NCBI RefSeq assembly: GCF_003846175.1
Contig: NZ_ML123046.1
Location: 244,892 to 278,588 of the forward strand
DNA: 33,697 nt
Source of the DNA: Streptomyces sp. ADI95-17
GTDB taxonomy: Bacteria > Actinomycetota > Actinomycetes > Streptomycetales > Streptomycetaceae
Direction: 5' to 3'
The position numbers and the translations under genes are program-made. This document shows positions 1 through 6,891 of the stretch, piece after piece. Numbering within the stretch: the stretch's first letter is position 1; every line of letters begins with the position of its first letter. A model generated the notes under the pieces. That model was not told where the DNA came from. It did not search any database and saw only the letters and a list, made by a program, of their open reading frames with translations.

Positions 1-29
1 GGGCCCCCGCTCCTCAAACGCCGGAGGGG
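1..29. repeat. Streptomyces-type intergenic repeat element
   Basis: The segment containing CTCCTCAAACGCCGGAGGGG matches, from memory, a short element scattered in very many Streptomyces intergenic regions, usually just downstream of genes. Its outer CCCC and GGGG runs can pair. I recognise the pattern but cannot count genomic copies here. It lies beyond the 3' end of the minus-strand monooxygenase gene. Confidence 0.5.
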
Positions 30-127
30 CTGGATGTGATCCGGAAGCACTGGATGTGACCCCGAAGCACTGGATGTGGGCGGAGGTACCGGATGCGGCC
101 GGAGGTACCGGATGTGGGCGGAGAGGC
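30..127. repeat. Five imperfect 19-20 bp tandem repeats
   Basis: Units begin at 30, 50, 70, 90 and 109, each starting CTGGATGTG or CCGGATG(T/C)G and ending GGAAGCA, CGAAGCA, GGAGGTAC or GAGAGGC. The first two are almost identical; later ones drift and the fourth loses one base. The array runs up to the stop codon of the minus-strand monooxygenase gene. There are no unique spacers, so it is not a CRISPR array. It may be a slippage-expanded extension of the adjoining repeat element or bind a protein. Confidence 0.75.
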
Positions 128-1209
128 TATGCGGCCGGGTTGGCCGCGTCTCGTTTGGCTACTTCCTCGCGGACTATCGGGATGACCTGCCGGCCGAAGT
201 CGATGGCGTCGTCCAGGAGGTCGTAGCCGCGGGCCGAGATGATTTCCACGCCCAGGTCGTAGTAGTCCAGCAGGGCCTGAGCCACCGTTTCCGGGGTTCC
301 CACCAGGGCCGTCGAGTTGCCGGCGCCGCCGGTCTCCGCCGCGGTCGGTGTCCACAGGGCGCGGTCGTGGCGGTCGTTCGCGGCGGCCACCGCCAGGAGG
401 CGTCGGGAGCCGGTGTTCTCCGGGGTGTTCAGTGGTGTGCCGGACTTGCGGGACTTGATCCGGGACAGGGTTCGGTGGGCCTTTTCCCAGGCCAGTTCCT
501 CGGTGGGCGCGATGATCGGGCGGAAGGCGACCTGGATCCTCGGCACGTCCGTACGGCCCGCCGCTCGCGCGGCCTCCTTCACCGACGCGATCTGCTCCGC
601 GGTCTGTGCCAGCGGTTCGCCCCACAGGCAGTAGATGTCGGCCTCGGCGCCACCGGCCGCGTACGCCGCCGGTGAGGAACCCCCGAACGAGACCTGTGGA
701 CGCGGCTGTTGCACGGGGAAGGTGTCGCTCACGAAGTCGGTGAAGCGGTAGTGCGTGCCCTCGTGGTCGAAGGGCTCGTGCGAGGTCCAGGCCCGCTTGA
801 TGATCCGGATGGCCTCACGGGTGCGCTCGTACCGCTCGTCCTTGGTGAGGAAGTCGCCCTCGCGCTGCTGCTCGTGGTCGTTGCCCCCGGTGATGAAGTG
901 CACGGCGAGGCGGCCGTCGCTGATCCGGTCCAGGGTCGCGAAGGTCTTGGCGGCGAACGTCGGGTACGAGACGTTGGGGCGGTGCGCCACCAGGATCTGG
1001 AGCTTTTCGGTGTGGGCCGCGACGTAGGCGGCGGCCGGGGACGGGTCGGGGGAGCCGGAACCGTAGGCGAACAGCACCCGGTCCCAGCCGTGGTCCTCGT
1101 GCGCGCGGGCCAGTTCGAGGGTGTACTCCTTGTCGAAGGACGGCCAGGAGCGGGCTGTCACTTCGGAACCTTCGTTCGTTGCTGCGATGCCGAGAAACTC
1201 GACGGGCAT
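127..1209 (-). CDS. ssuD: LLM-class FMN-dependent alkanesulfonate monooxygenase (SsuD-like)
   Basis: A 360-residue protein of the bacterial luciferase-like TIM-barrel family, close in length to SsuD. Enzymes of this type use reduced FMN and oxygen to split C-S bonds of sulfonates, releasing sulfite for cysteine synthesis. Visible family marks are HFITGGNDHEQQREGDFL with DERYER in the middle, NTGSRRLLA where SsuD carries its catalytic arginine, and the C-terminal ALVGTPETVAQALLDYYDLG block. No signal peptide is seen, so it is cytosolic. The ATG is preceded by GAGG at about 8 nt. A leader peptide ending in Cys-Cys lies 68 nt upstream on the same strand, which fits sulfur-responsive control. No SsuABC transporter or flavin reductase is in view. 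The exact substrate is not determined; a related dialkylsulfone or other sulfonate monooxygenase is possible. Confidence 0.9.
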   Translation of the reverse strand: MPVEFLGIAATNEGSEVTARSWPSFDKEYTLELARAHEDHGWDRVLFAYGSGSPDPSPAAAYVAAHTEKLQILVAHRPNVSYPTFAAKTFATLDRISDGRLAVHFITGGNDHEQQREGDFLTKDERYERTREAIRIIKRAWTSHEPFDHEGTHYRFTDFVSDTFPVQQPRPQVSFGGSSPAAYAAGGAEADIYCLWGEPLAQTAEQIASVKEAARAAGRTDVPRIQVAFRPIIAPTEELAWEKAHRTLSRIKSRKSGTPLNTPENTGSRRLLAVAAANDRHDRALWTPTAAETGGAGNSTALVGTPETVAQALLDYYDLGVEIISARGYDLLDDAIDFGRQVIPIVREEVAKRDAANPAA

Positions 1210-1260
1210 GGCGAAGCCTCATCTCGTGCTGCGGAGAAGCGGAAAACCGGTCGTGGGAAG

Positions 1261-1283
1261 CGCTGACGTGGGAAAGGTCAGCG
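1261..1283 (-). promoter_or_regulatory. Candidate attenuator hairpin after the Cys leader peptide
   Basis: CGCTGAC (1261-1267) and GTCAGCG (1277-1283) form a perfect 7-bp stem with a 9-nt loop. In the minus-strand RNA the 5' arm contains the last Arg codon and the stop codon of the leader peptide. A ribosome held at the two Cys codons (1284-1289) would cover this arm. The overlap is visible in the sequence; the regulatory role is inference. No U-tract follows. Confidence 0.5.
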
Positions 1284-1355
1284 GCAACACGAGGCGGACC
1301 ACACTCGACCGAAGTCGATGTGGTCGCGGGTCACCAGCCGCAGCCGAGGGCGCAT
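1278..1355 (-). CDS. Cys-Cys leader peptide upstream of the sulfonate monooxygenase
   Basis: A 25-codon frame starts at ATG 1355 and ends with HIDFGRVWSASCCR. It has the HI-D-(L/F)-x-R-V-x-S-A pattern with terminal cysteine that I know from actinobacterial leader peptides placed before sulfur-assimilation genes. Two consecutive Cys codons immediately precede Arg-stop. The gene downstream on the same strand is the sulfonate monooxygenase, 68 nt away. In mycobacteria, polycysteine upstream frames act as cysteine-responsive attenuators; that role here is inference. A G-run lies just before the ATG, closer than an ideal ribosome site, so an internal GTG start (VTRDHIDFGR) is possible. A longer overlapping frame on the same strand (1219-1407) has no family pattern and was not chosen. 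Confidence 0.72.
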   Translation of the reverse strand: MRPRLRLVTRDHIDFGRVWSASCCR

Positions 1356-1387
1356 CCCCCCAGTGGAACAGGTGTGTTGGTGAGTGG

Positions 1388-2695
1388 TCAACCGTCTCCG
1401 GGGGCAATGGGGGAGGTGTGGTCGGCGAGCCCGGTGAGTTCGGTGATGCGGGCGAGGCGTTCGTCGGTGTGTGCCGGGCCGATCAGCATGACGCCGAACG
1501 GCAGCCCGTCCACCTCACCGGCGGGGACCGCGATCGCACACTGGCCGAACAGGTTGGTGGAGCCGGTGAACCGGGCGAGGCGGGCATTGACGGCCCGGGG
1601 GTCCGCCATGGCATCGGCGAGCGTGGGGTGGTCCGGCACGGTGGGCAGCAGGAGGGCGTCCGCGTCGCCGAGGGCGGCCGTCGCGGCGGCACGGAGGCCG
1701 GCCAGCCTGGCCTGATCGGCGAAGAGCCGGTGGGCCGGGATGTCGCGGGCCCCGGTGATGATCCCCGCCACCGTGGGGTCGAGGCCGGGCGGGGTGGGCG
1801 TGGCGTCGACGAACGCGCCGACCGCGGTGTAGCGCTCGGCGACGAGCGCGGAGTCGTACAGCATCGCGGCGGCCCGGATGAACGGTGTCAGGTCGATCGG
1901 TCGCAGTACGGCGCCTGCCGTGCGGAGCCGGGCGGCAGCCGACGCGAATGCCGCCACCCGGCCCGGGGCGAGTCCGCCGAGTCGCGCGGCGGGCGGGACC
2001 GCGATCCGCCAGGGGCCCGGAACGCGGGGGCGGTCGGGGCGCGGGGCCGGGGTGGCCATCAGCGCCAGCGCCTGTCCGGCCTCGGGGAGCGTACGGGCGA
2101 AGACGGTGACGCAGTCCAGGCTCGCGCAGGCGGGGACCACGCCGTCGGCCGGTACGAGACCGCGGGTCGGCTTCACTCCGAAGACGCCGTTGAACGCGGC
2201 GGGGACACGGCCGGAGCCCGCGGTGTCGGTGCCCAGGGCGAGATCCACGATGCCCAGGGCCACGGCGACCGCCGAACCGGAGCTCGAACCGCCGCCGACC
2301 CGGTCGGCATCGTACGCGCAGGCCACCGCGCCGTACGGGGAACAGGTGCCGGTCAGGCCGGTGGCGAACTGGTCCAGATTGGTGGTGCCGATCACCAGGG
2401 CTCCGGCGGCCCGCAGCCGGGCCACCGCCGGGGCGTCGGAACCCGGCTCGTACGCGTACGAAGGGCAGCCCGCGGTGGTGGGGAGACCGGCCACGTCGAT
2501 GTTTCCCTTGACGGCCAGCAGACGGCCCGCGAGGGGGAGCCGCTCGCCCGCGGTCAGGCGGGCATCGAGCCGTGCGGCCTCCGCCTCCACGTCGTACCGG
2601 GGGCGCAGATCGATCCAGAGCTCGGGACGCCGCACCGCGTCGATGCGGGCATGGGCATCCCGGACGCGGTCCAGGAGGGGCGAGATCGTCGGCAT
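1388..2695 (-). CDS. Allophanate-hydrolase-like amidase lacking the C-terminal domain
   Basis: A 435-residue amidase-signature enzyme. The Ser-cisSer-Lys triad is visible as K63 in AVKGNID, S137 in GGGSSSGS and S161 in GTDTAGSGRVPA, with the spacing I know from AtzF (Lys, +74, +98). The blocks LPLAG, TTNLDQFATGL and VFGVKPTRGL are typical of allophanate hydrolase, which turns allophanate into ammonia and CO2. Full-length AtzF is about 600 residues with a second catalytic domain; this protein stops after the amidase domain, so it may yield an N-carboxylated intermediate or act on another N-carbamoyl amide. The usual KDNI has become KGNI. I chose ATG 2695 because upstream codons are a low-complexity PPAARPP stretch antisense to the regulator's tail. 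It lies 31 nt after the PucR gene, in one leftward operon. Confidence 0.85.
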   Translation of the reverse strand: MPTISPLLDRVRDAHARIDAVRRPELWIDLRPRYDVEAEAARLDARLTAGERLPLAGRLLAVKGNIDVAGLPTTAGCPSYAYEPGSDAPAVARLRAAGALVIGTTNLDQFATGLTGTCSPYGAVACAYDADRVGGGSSSGSAVAVALGIVDLALGTDTAGSGRVPAAFNGVFGVKPTRGLVPADGVVPACASLDCVTVFARTLPEAGQALALMATPAPRPDRPRVPGPWRIAVPPAARLGGLAPGRVAAFASAAARLRTAGAVLRPIDLTPFIRAAAMLYDSALVAERYTAVGAFVDATPTPPGLDPTVAGIITGARDIPAHRLFADQARLAGLRAAATAALGDADALLLPTVPDHPTLADAMADPRAVNARLARFTGSTNLFGQCAIAVPAGEVDGLPFGVMLIGPAHTDERLARITELTGLADHTSPIAPGDG

Positions 2696-2726
2696 GGTCG
2701 GTCCTCGGATCCTTGTGGCCGGGGCG

Positions 2727-4322
2727 TCACCGGGCGGAGCCCCGTCCGGGCGATGGCCTGTCGGCAGCGGTGTCGGTGGCCGTGCCGCCGGTGGCCGTGC
2801 CGCCGGTGGTTGTGCCGCTGATGGCCGTGGCCGGCTCGCTCCCGGCGGCGGACAGGCCCGCGCGGCAGGCCAGTTGGAGCGCCAGGCGGACATCCGGCTC
2901 GTTCAGATCGGCGCCCGTCAGCTGGACGATCTTGCGGATGCGGGCGCCCACCGCGTTCCGGTGCAGATGGAGCGCGTCCGCGGCGCGGGCCGGCGAGTTG
3001 TTGTGGTCCAGGTAGCCCTGGAGCGTGCGCAGCAGTGGCTCGGCGCGCTTCGGGCCCAACGCCAGTACCGGGGCCAGGAGTTCACTGACCGCCTCGCGCG
3101 CCGTGTCGGAGGCGTACCACTCCAGCAGCATCCGGTCCAGGCCCACCGCGTCGTGCGCCGCCACCGTGGGCCCCGCGCCGCGCGGCACCGCGGCACGGGC
3201 CTCCCGGGCGGAGGTACGGATGCCCAGCGGACCCCGGTGCGGTGAGCCCACCCCGCACCGCAGACCGGCCTCCGGGCGCAGTCCGGCCAGCCGGTCCACC
3301 ACCCGGCGGGCCCGCGCCAGCGTGGCGCGCCGCCCGTCCGCCCCCGGGTCGGCGGGCCAGGTGCTGAGCAGGACGAGGGCGTCGTCGACCAGGGCGGCGT
3401 TCCACTGGACGGAGTCGGCGGACTGCGGGGCCGAGACGGTGGAGAGGGCCGCCGTCGCGCCGTCCCAGGTCCGCAGCAGGGTCAGCGCCTGGGACATGAC
3501 CGCGTCCAGCGCCTTCGGCCGGTTCGAGGCGTCCAGGCCGCCCGCCTCCAGCCGCAGCGCGATGTGCCAGCCGTCCACCGGCAGTGCGAGCGCCCGGCCC
3601 CGGGCGGCCTGGTCCTGCGGGGCCACGAGCAGTTCGGCGAGCAGCCGGCCGCGGGAGCGCACCGGTACGTCGCCGTGCCCGCCGCCCGCCGCGGCGAGCG
3701 CCGCCAGCGCGAGGACCGAGCGCACCGCCGTACCCGCGTGACCCGGGCGGGCCGGGGCCGCGAGCCGGATCTCGCCGTCCGGGCCCGCGGCGACCGCGCC
3801 CTCCTCGCCCGGACCGGCGGCGCGCAGTTCCACGGGTACGCCCAGGGCGCGGCCGGCTGCCGAGGCCACCCGGTCGGGGTCGCCCGCGACCGCCGTCACC
3901 TCCCCCGCCGCGGCCGCGACCCGGGCCAGCGCGTCCGCCGCGGACCCGGCCACCGTCCGCTCCACCGCCACCACGAGGGCCGCGAGGTCCCCCTCGGCGT
4001 ACAGCACCGCGACCCGGCCCCGCTCGGCCAGCGCCCGTGCCGTGGCCGTCACCTCGGCGGGCAGCCCGTGCGGCGCCTCGGCCACACCCGTCAGGACCAG
4101 TGCGGCGGCCCCCGCCGCGGCCGCGTCCCGTACCGCCACGTCCAGCAGATGCCCCGGCACCGGGGCCAGCAGTACCGCGACCGTCCCGGCGGGGATGGCG
4201 GCCAGCCGGTCCGGGCGCGGCTCCAGCCGTACCCCCGTGACCTCCACCGCGTCGAGCGGGCCCACCAGCGGGCGGACCGCTTCGAGTCCGGGGGAGGAGA
4301 GGAGTTCCAGGATGTTCGCCAT
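2727..4322 (-). CDS. PucR-family transcriptional regulator
   Basis: A 531-residue protein with a large Ala/Val-rich N-terminal sensing region and the PucR C-terminal helix-turn-helix at about residues 430-485 (LLRTLQGYLDHNNSPARAADALHLHR and RIRKIVQLTGADL, written here in parts). PucR proteins control purine, ureide and related nitrogen catabolism. ATG 4322 is chosen because it begins the first conserved block (ANILELL); GGAGGG sits unusually close to it. It is divergent from the DUF917/HyuA/permease operon and co-directional with the amidase gene, so it is the likely pathway-specific regulator of both. After the helix-turn-helix comes a 42-residue tail rich in Gly, Thr and Ala made from 15-bp DNA repeats, which I would not expect to be needed for DNA binding. 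Confidence 0.88.
   Translation of the reverse strand: MANILELLSSPGLEAVRPLVGPLDAVEVTGVRLEPRPDRLAAIPAGTVAVLLAPVPGHLLDVAVRDAAAAGAAALVLTGVAEAPHGLPAEVTATARALAERGRVAVLYAEGDLAALVVAVERTVAGSAADALARVAAAAGEVTAVAGDPDRVASAAGRALGVPVELRAAGPGEEGAVAAGPDGEIRLAAPARPGHAGTAVRSVLALAALAAAGGGHGDVPVRSRGRLLAELLVAPQDQAARGRALALPVDGWHIALRLEAGGLDASNRPKALDAVMSQALTLLRTWDGATAALSTVSAPQSADSVQWNAALVDDALVLLSTWPADPGADGRRATLARARRVVDRLAGLRPEAGLRCGVGSPHRGPLGIRTSAREARAAVPRGAGPTVAAHDAVGLDRMLLEWYASDTAREAVSELLAPVLALGPKRAEPLLRTLQGYLDHNNSPARAADALHLHRNAVGARIRKIVQLTGADLNEPDVRLALQLACRAGLSAAGSEPATAISGTTTGGTATGGTATDTAADRPSPGRGSAR
2776..2835. repeat. 15-bp tandem repeats inside the PucR gene's 3' end
   Basis: GTGGCCGTGCCGCCG occurs exactly at 2776-2790 and 2791-2805, with decayed copies at 2806-2820 and 2821-2835. 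On the coding strand they give the (GGTAT)n-like tail of the PucR regulator. The unit length is a multiple of three, so copy number can change without breaking the frame. Confidence 0.85.
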
Positions 4323-4422
4323 CCCTCCAGTGTGCCGCCGCTGTGCGGTCAGCACACCCGGCCGTCGAATCACGGGCCGATGGCCCATGGGGAGCACGAT
4401 CCGGCTCCGTACGCTGGGATTC
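4323..4422. promoter_or_regulatory. Divergent control region between PucR and the DUF917 operon
   Basis: The 100-bp gap holds two dyads: GTGTGC (4330-4335) with GCACAC (4352-4357), and GGGCC-GAT-GGCCC (4374-4386). TACGCT at 4410-4415 fits a TANNNT -10 element and ends 7 nt before ATG 4423, so the first operon gene could be transcribed leaderless. No convincing -35 is seen. The GTGTGC dyad lies right against the PucR start, where autoregulation would act. Binding by PucR is inference from position. Confidence 0.45.
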
Positions 4423-5469
4423 ATGCACGTGGACGCCGGAGCACTCGCCGACTTCGCGCGGGGCTGTGCCGTCCTTGGATCAGGGGGCGGCGGACCCGCC
4501 GATGTGACCCTTCCCGTCGCCGGACAGGCGATCGAGGAGTGCGGCCCGGTGCCCGTCGTCGACCCGGCCGCGCTCCCGGCGGACGCACTCGTCATGCCCG
4601 TCGGGCTGGTGGGGTCGCCCGCCGTCGCCGCCGAACGGATCGGCGGACGGGACGAGCCCGCACGGCTGCGGGACCGCTTCGAGGCGCTGCACGGCGCACC
4701 CGTCGCCGCGGTGATGAGCAGCGAGATCGGCGGCCTCAACGGCTGTGTCGCCGTCGCCTGGGCGGCCCGGCTGGGGTTGGGACTGCTCGACGCCGACTCG
4801 ATGGGCCGGGCCTTTCCCCGGATGGACCAGAACGTCCTGGAGCTGGCCGGGCTGCGCCCCGGACCGGCCGTCCTCGCGGACGAACACGGCCACACCGTCG
4901 TCGTCGACGACGTGGACGGCGCACACCTCGAACAGTTCGCCCGCGCCGCCGTCGTCGCCTTCGGAGGGCGCGCCGCGTCCACCGACTACCCCCTCACCGC
5001 CGGGCAGGCAGCCCGGCACGCCGTCGCCGGATCGGTCACCCGCGCCCTGGCCCTCGGCCGGGGCGAAGGGCCTGCCCCGCTGCTGACCGGCAAGGTCTCC
5101 TCCGTCCGCAGGTACGCCACCGAGGGTGCCGACGGCGAAGACGCCACGGGCGTCCTGCTGGAGGGCGGCGGACCCGACGCGGGCCGGCTGGTGCTCGTCG
5201 AGGCGCGCAGCGAATTCGTCGCAGCCCTGGAGGACGGCACCCCGCTCGCCGTCGTGCCGGACGTCATCGCCCTGGTCGACGTGCGGACCGGCTGGGCCGT
5301 CCCGGTCGAGGAGGTCCGTTACGGGCTGCGCGTCCACCTCGTCACGCTCCCTTCGGACCCCGCCTGGTACACGCCCGAGGGCCTGCGGCTCGCCGGTCCC
5401 GCCGCCTTCGGCCTGGCCGGCCTTGCGGGCACCACGGGCGAGCACCGGGCTGCGGGGGGCAGCTCATGA
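4423..5469 (+). CDS. DUF917 (S-Me-THD family) protein, copy 1
   Basis: A 348-residue cytosolic protein. It carries the N-terminal glycine loop GCAVLGSGGGGPADV, the central block EIGGLNGCVAVAWAARLGL with LDADSMGRAFP, and a later LLTGKV, all matching the second DUF917 protein of this operon. As I recall, Pfam renamed DUF917 after an S-methyl-thiohydantoin desulfurase, an enzyme acting on a five-membered ureide-like ring. ATG 4423 follows a possible leaderless promoter. Its TGA overlaps the ATG of the HyuA-like gene (ATGA), so the two are probably translated together and may form a complex. The C-terminal PRYFGY motif of copy 2 is degenerate here (PAAFGL). Function in this organism is not established. 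Confidence 0.88.
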   Translation: MHVDAGALADFARGCAVLGSGGGGPADVTLPVAGQAIEECGPVPVVDPAALPADALVMPVGLVGSPAVAAERIGGRDEPARLRDRFEALHGAPVAAVMSSEIGGLNGCVAVAWAARLGLGLLDADSMGRAFPRMDQNVLELAGLRPGPAVLADEHGHTVVVDDVDGAHLEQFARAAVVAFGGRAASTDYPLTAGQAARHAVAGSVTRALALGRGEGPAPLLTGKVSSVRRYATEGADGEDATGVLLEGGGPDAGRLVLVEARSEFVAALEDGTPLAVVPDVIALVDVRTGWAVPVEEVRYGLRVHLVTLPSDPAWYTPEGLRLAGPAAFGLAGLAGTTGEHRAAGGSS

Positions 5470-6806
5470 TCCTCGGAGTGGACGTCGGGCCCACCAACAC
5501 CGATGCCGTGCTCCTCGACGGCGACCGGGCGGTGCGGGCCGTCAAGGTGCCCTCGGTGGCCGGGGACGCCGTCGGATCGCTCGCCGCGGCCGTCCGCGCG
5601 CTCCCCGCCGAGCCGCGCGGCCGGGCCACCCAGCTCGCCGTGGGCCTGCGGGTCGCCGCCCGAGCGGTCAGGGAACGGCACGGCCTCGCCCGGGTCGGTG
5701 TGCTGCGGGTCGGCGGCGCGGCCGCGGACGCCGTGCGGCCGCTCTTCGGCTGGCCCGAGGCGCTGCGCGACGCCGTGTGCGCGGGCACCGCGAACGTGCG
5801 GGGCGGCGGCGGTCTGGCGCCCCGCGACACCACGCCGCTCGACCGGGACGCCGTCGCCCGGTTCGGCGCCTCGCTGGCCGGACGCGCCGAGGCGTTCGCC
5901 GTCACCGCGGTGTTCTCGCCCGTCGACGGCGGCCAGGAGCGTGAGGCCGCCGAGATCCTGCGCGCCGAGACCGGCCCCGACACGACCGTCCTGCTCTCCA
6001 GCGACGTCGGCACCCTCGACCTGCTGGCCCGCGAGAACGCCACGGTCCTCGACGCGGCCCTGTCCGTGCTGGTCGCCCGGGTCGCCGACGAACTGACCGC
6101 CACGCTGCCCCGCCTCGGTCTCGCCCCCGGCGCCGCCGTCCTCGTCACCCGCAGCGACGGCACGCTGATGAGCCTGGAGTACCTGCGCCGTCAGCCCGGA
6201 CTCAGCCTGGGCAGCGGACCCGCCTGCACCATCCGGGGCGCCGGACTCCTGGCCGGGCTCCCGGACGCCGTGGTCGCCGACATCGGTGAACGCCGCGCCC
6301 GGGTCGGGGCGCTGACCGGCGGCTATCCGCAGGAGGCCGGGCCCGGGGAACGCATCGGCGGCGTCCCGGTCAGCGTGCGCTTCCCCGACCTGATCACCGT
6401 GCGCGCCGACGCCCACCGCGAACTGGCCGAGGCCGCCGACCGGATGCGCCCCGCCGCCGGACTCCTCCCGCTGATCCTGGTCGGCGGCGGCGCGGGCGGC
6501 GTACCCGCCGACGTGCTGGCCGGCTTCGACGTCGTGCGGCCCGAACACGGCGGCGTCGCCGGGGCGTTCGGCGCGGCGGCCAGCCCGGTCGGCGGCCAGT
6601 ACGACCGCATCGTCCGCCGGGGGCCCGGCCGGCGGCTCGACGCCGTACGGGACGAAGTACGCGACCTGGCCCGGGCCGGCGCCGTACGGGCCGGGGCCGA
6701 CCCCAGGCGCGTACGCACCCACGCGGAACCTGACCTTCCGGTGCCGTATCTGCCCGGGGCGGTGCTCCTGCGGGCCCGTGCCGTCGGGCCGCCCCTCCCG
6801 CTCTGA
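5466..6806 (+). CDS. HyuA-like hydantoinase/oxoprolinase subunit, degenerate copy
   Basis: A 446-residue protein of the hydantoinase/oxoprolinase A family (ASKHA ATPase fold). The fold is recognisable from end to end, including ARENATVLDAALSVLV and SDGTLMSLEYLR. The phosphate loops are altered: DVGPTNTDA (residues 6-14) replaces DVGGTNTDA, and DIGERRARVG (272-281) replaces the DVGGTTADVG of the second copy. A block of about 65 residues that holds GIGGGS in the second copy is missing. The reading frame is intact and codon use normal, so this is not a random pseudogene. It is likely non-catalytic or has a changed chemistry, perhaps a structural partner of DUF917 copy 1 or of the second HyuA. 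A GGGGGG ribosome site precedes ATG 5466, which overlaps the previous stop. Confidence 0.85.
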   Translation: MILGVDVGPTNTDAVLLDGDRAVRAVKVPSVAGDAVGSLAAAVRALPAEPRGRATQLAVGLRVAARAVRERHGLARVGVLRVGGAAADAVRPLFGWPEALRDAVCAGTANVRGGGGLAPRDTTPLDRDAVARFGASLAGRAEAFAVTAVFSPVDGGQEREAAEILRAETGPDTTVLLSSDVGTLDLLARENATVLDAALSVLVARVADELTATLPRLGLAPGAAVLVTRSDGTLMSLEYLRRQPGLSLGSGPACTIRGAGLLAGLPDAVVADIGERRARVGALTGGYPQEAGPGERIGGVPVSVRFPDLITVRADAHRELAEAADRMRPAAGLLPLILVGGGAGGVPADVLAGFDVVRPEHGGVAGAFGAAASPVGGQYDRIVRRGPGRRLDAVRDEVRDLARAGAVRAGADPRRVRTHAEPDLPVPYLPGAVLLRARAVGPPLPL

Positions 6807-6891
6807 AACCCCGCTCCCCGCCCCACCGCAGCCGCCCGGTGCCGTGCTGCTGCGCCCTCCTGCCCGCCCGCTCACCCGAGGACCCGTCCCC

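Noticed and set aside
30..127. CRISPR-like array
   Set aside because: Units are contiguous with no unique spacers and no cas gene is present.
1219..1407. A 62-codon minus-strand frame before the monooxygenase
   Set aside because: It overlaps the Cys-Cys leader in another frame and lacks any known pattern; the leader peptide explains the region better.
5466..6806. First HyuA copy as a pseudogene
   Set aside because: Frame, codon use and start coupling are intact; motif loss alone fits a pseudoenzyme better than decay.
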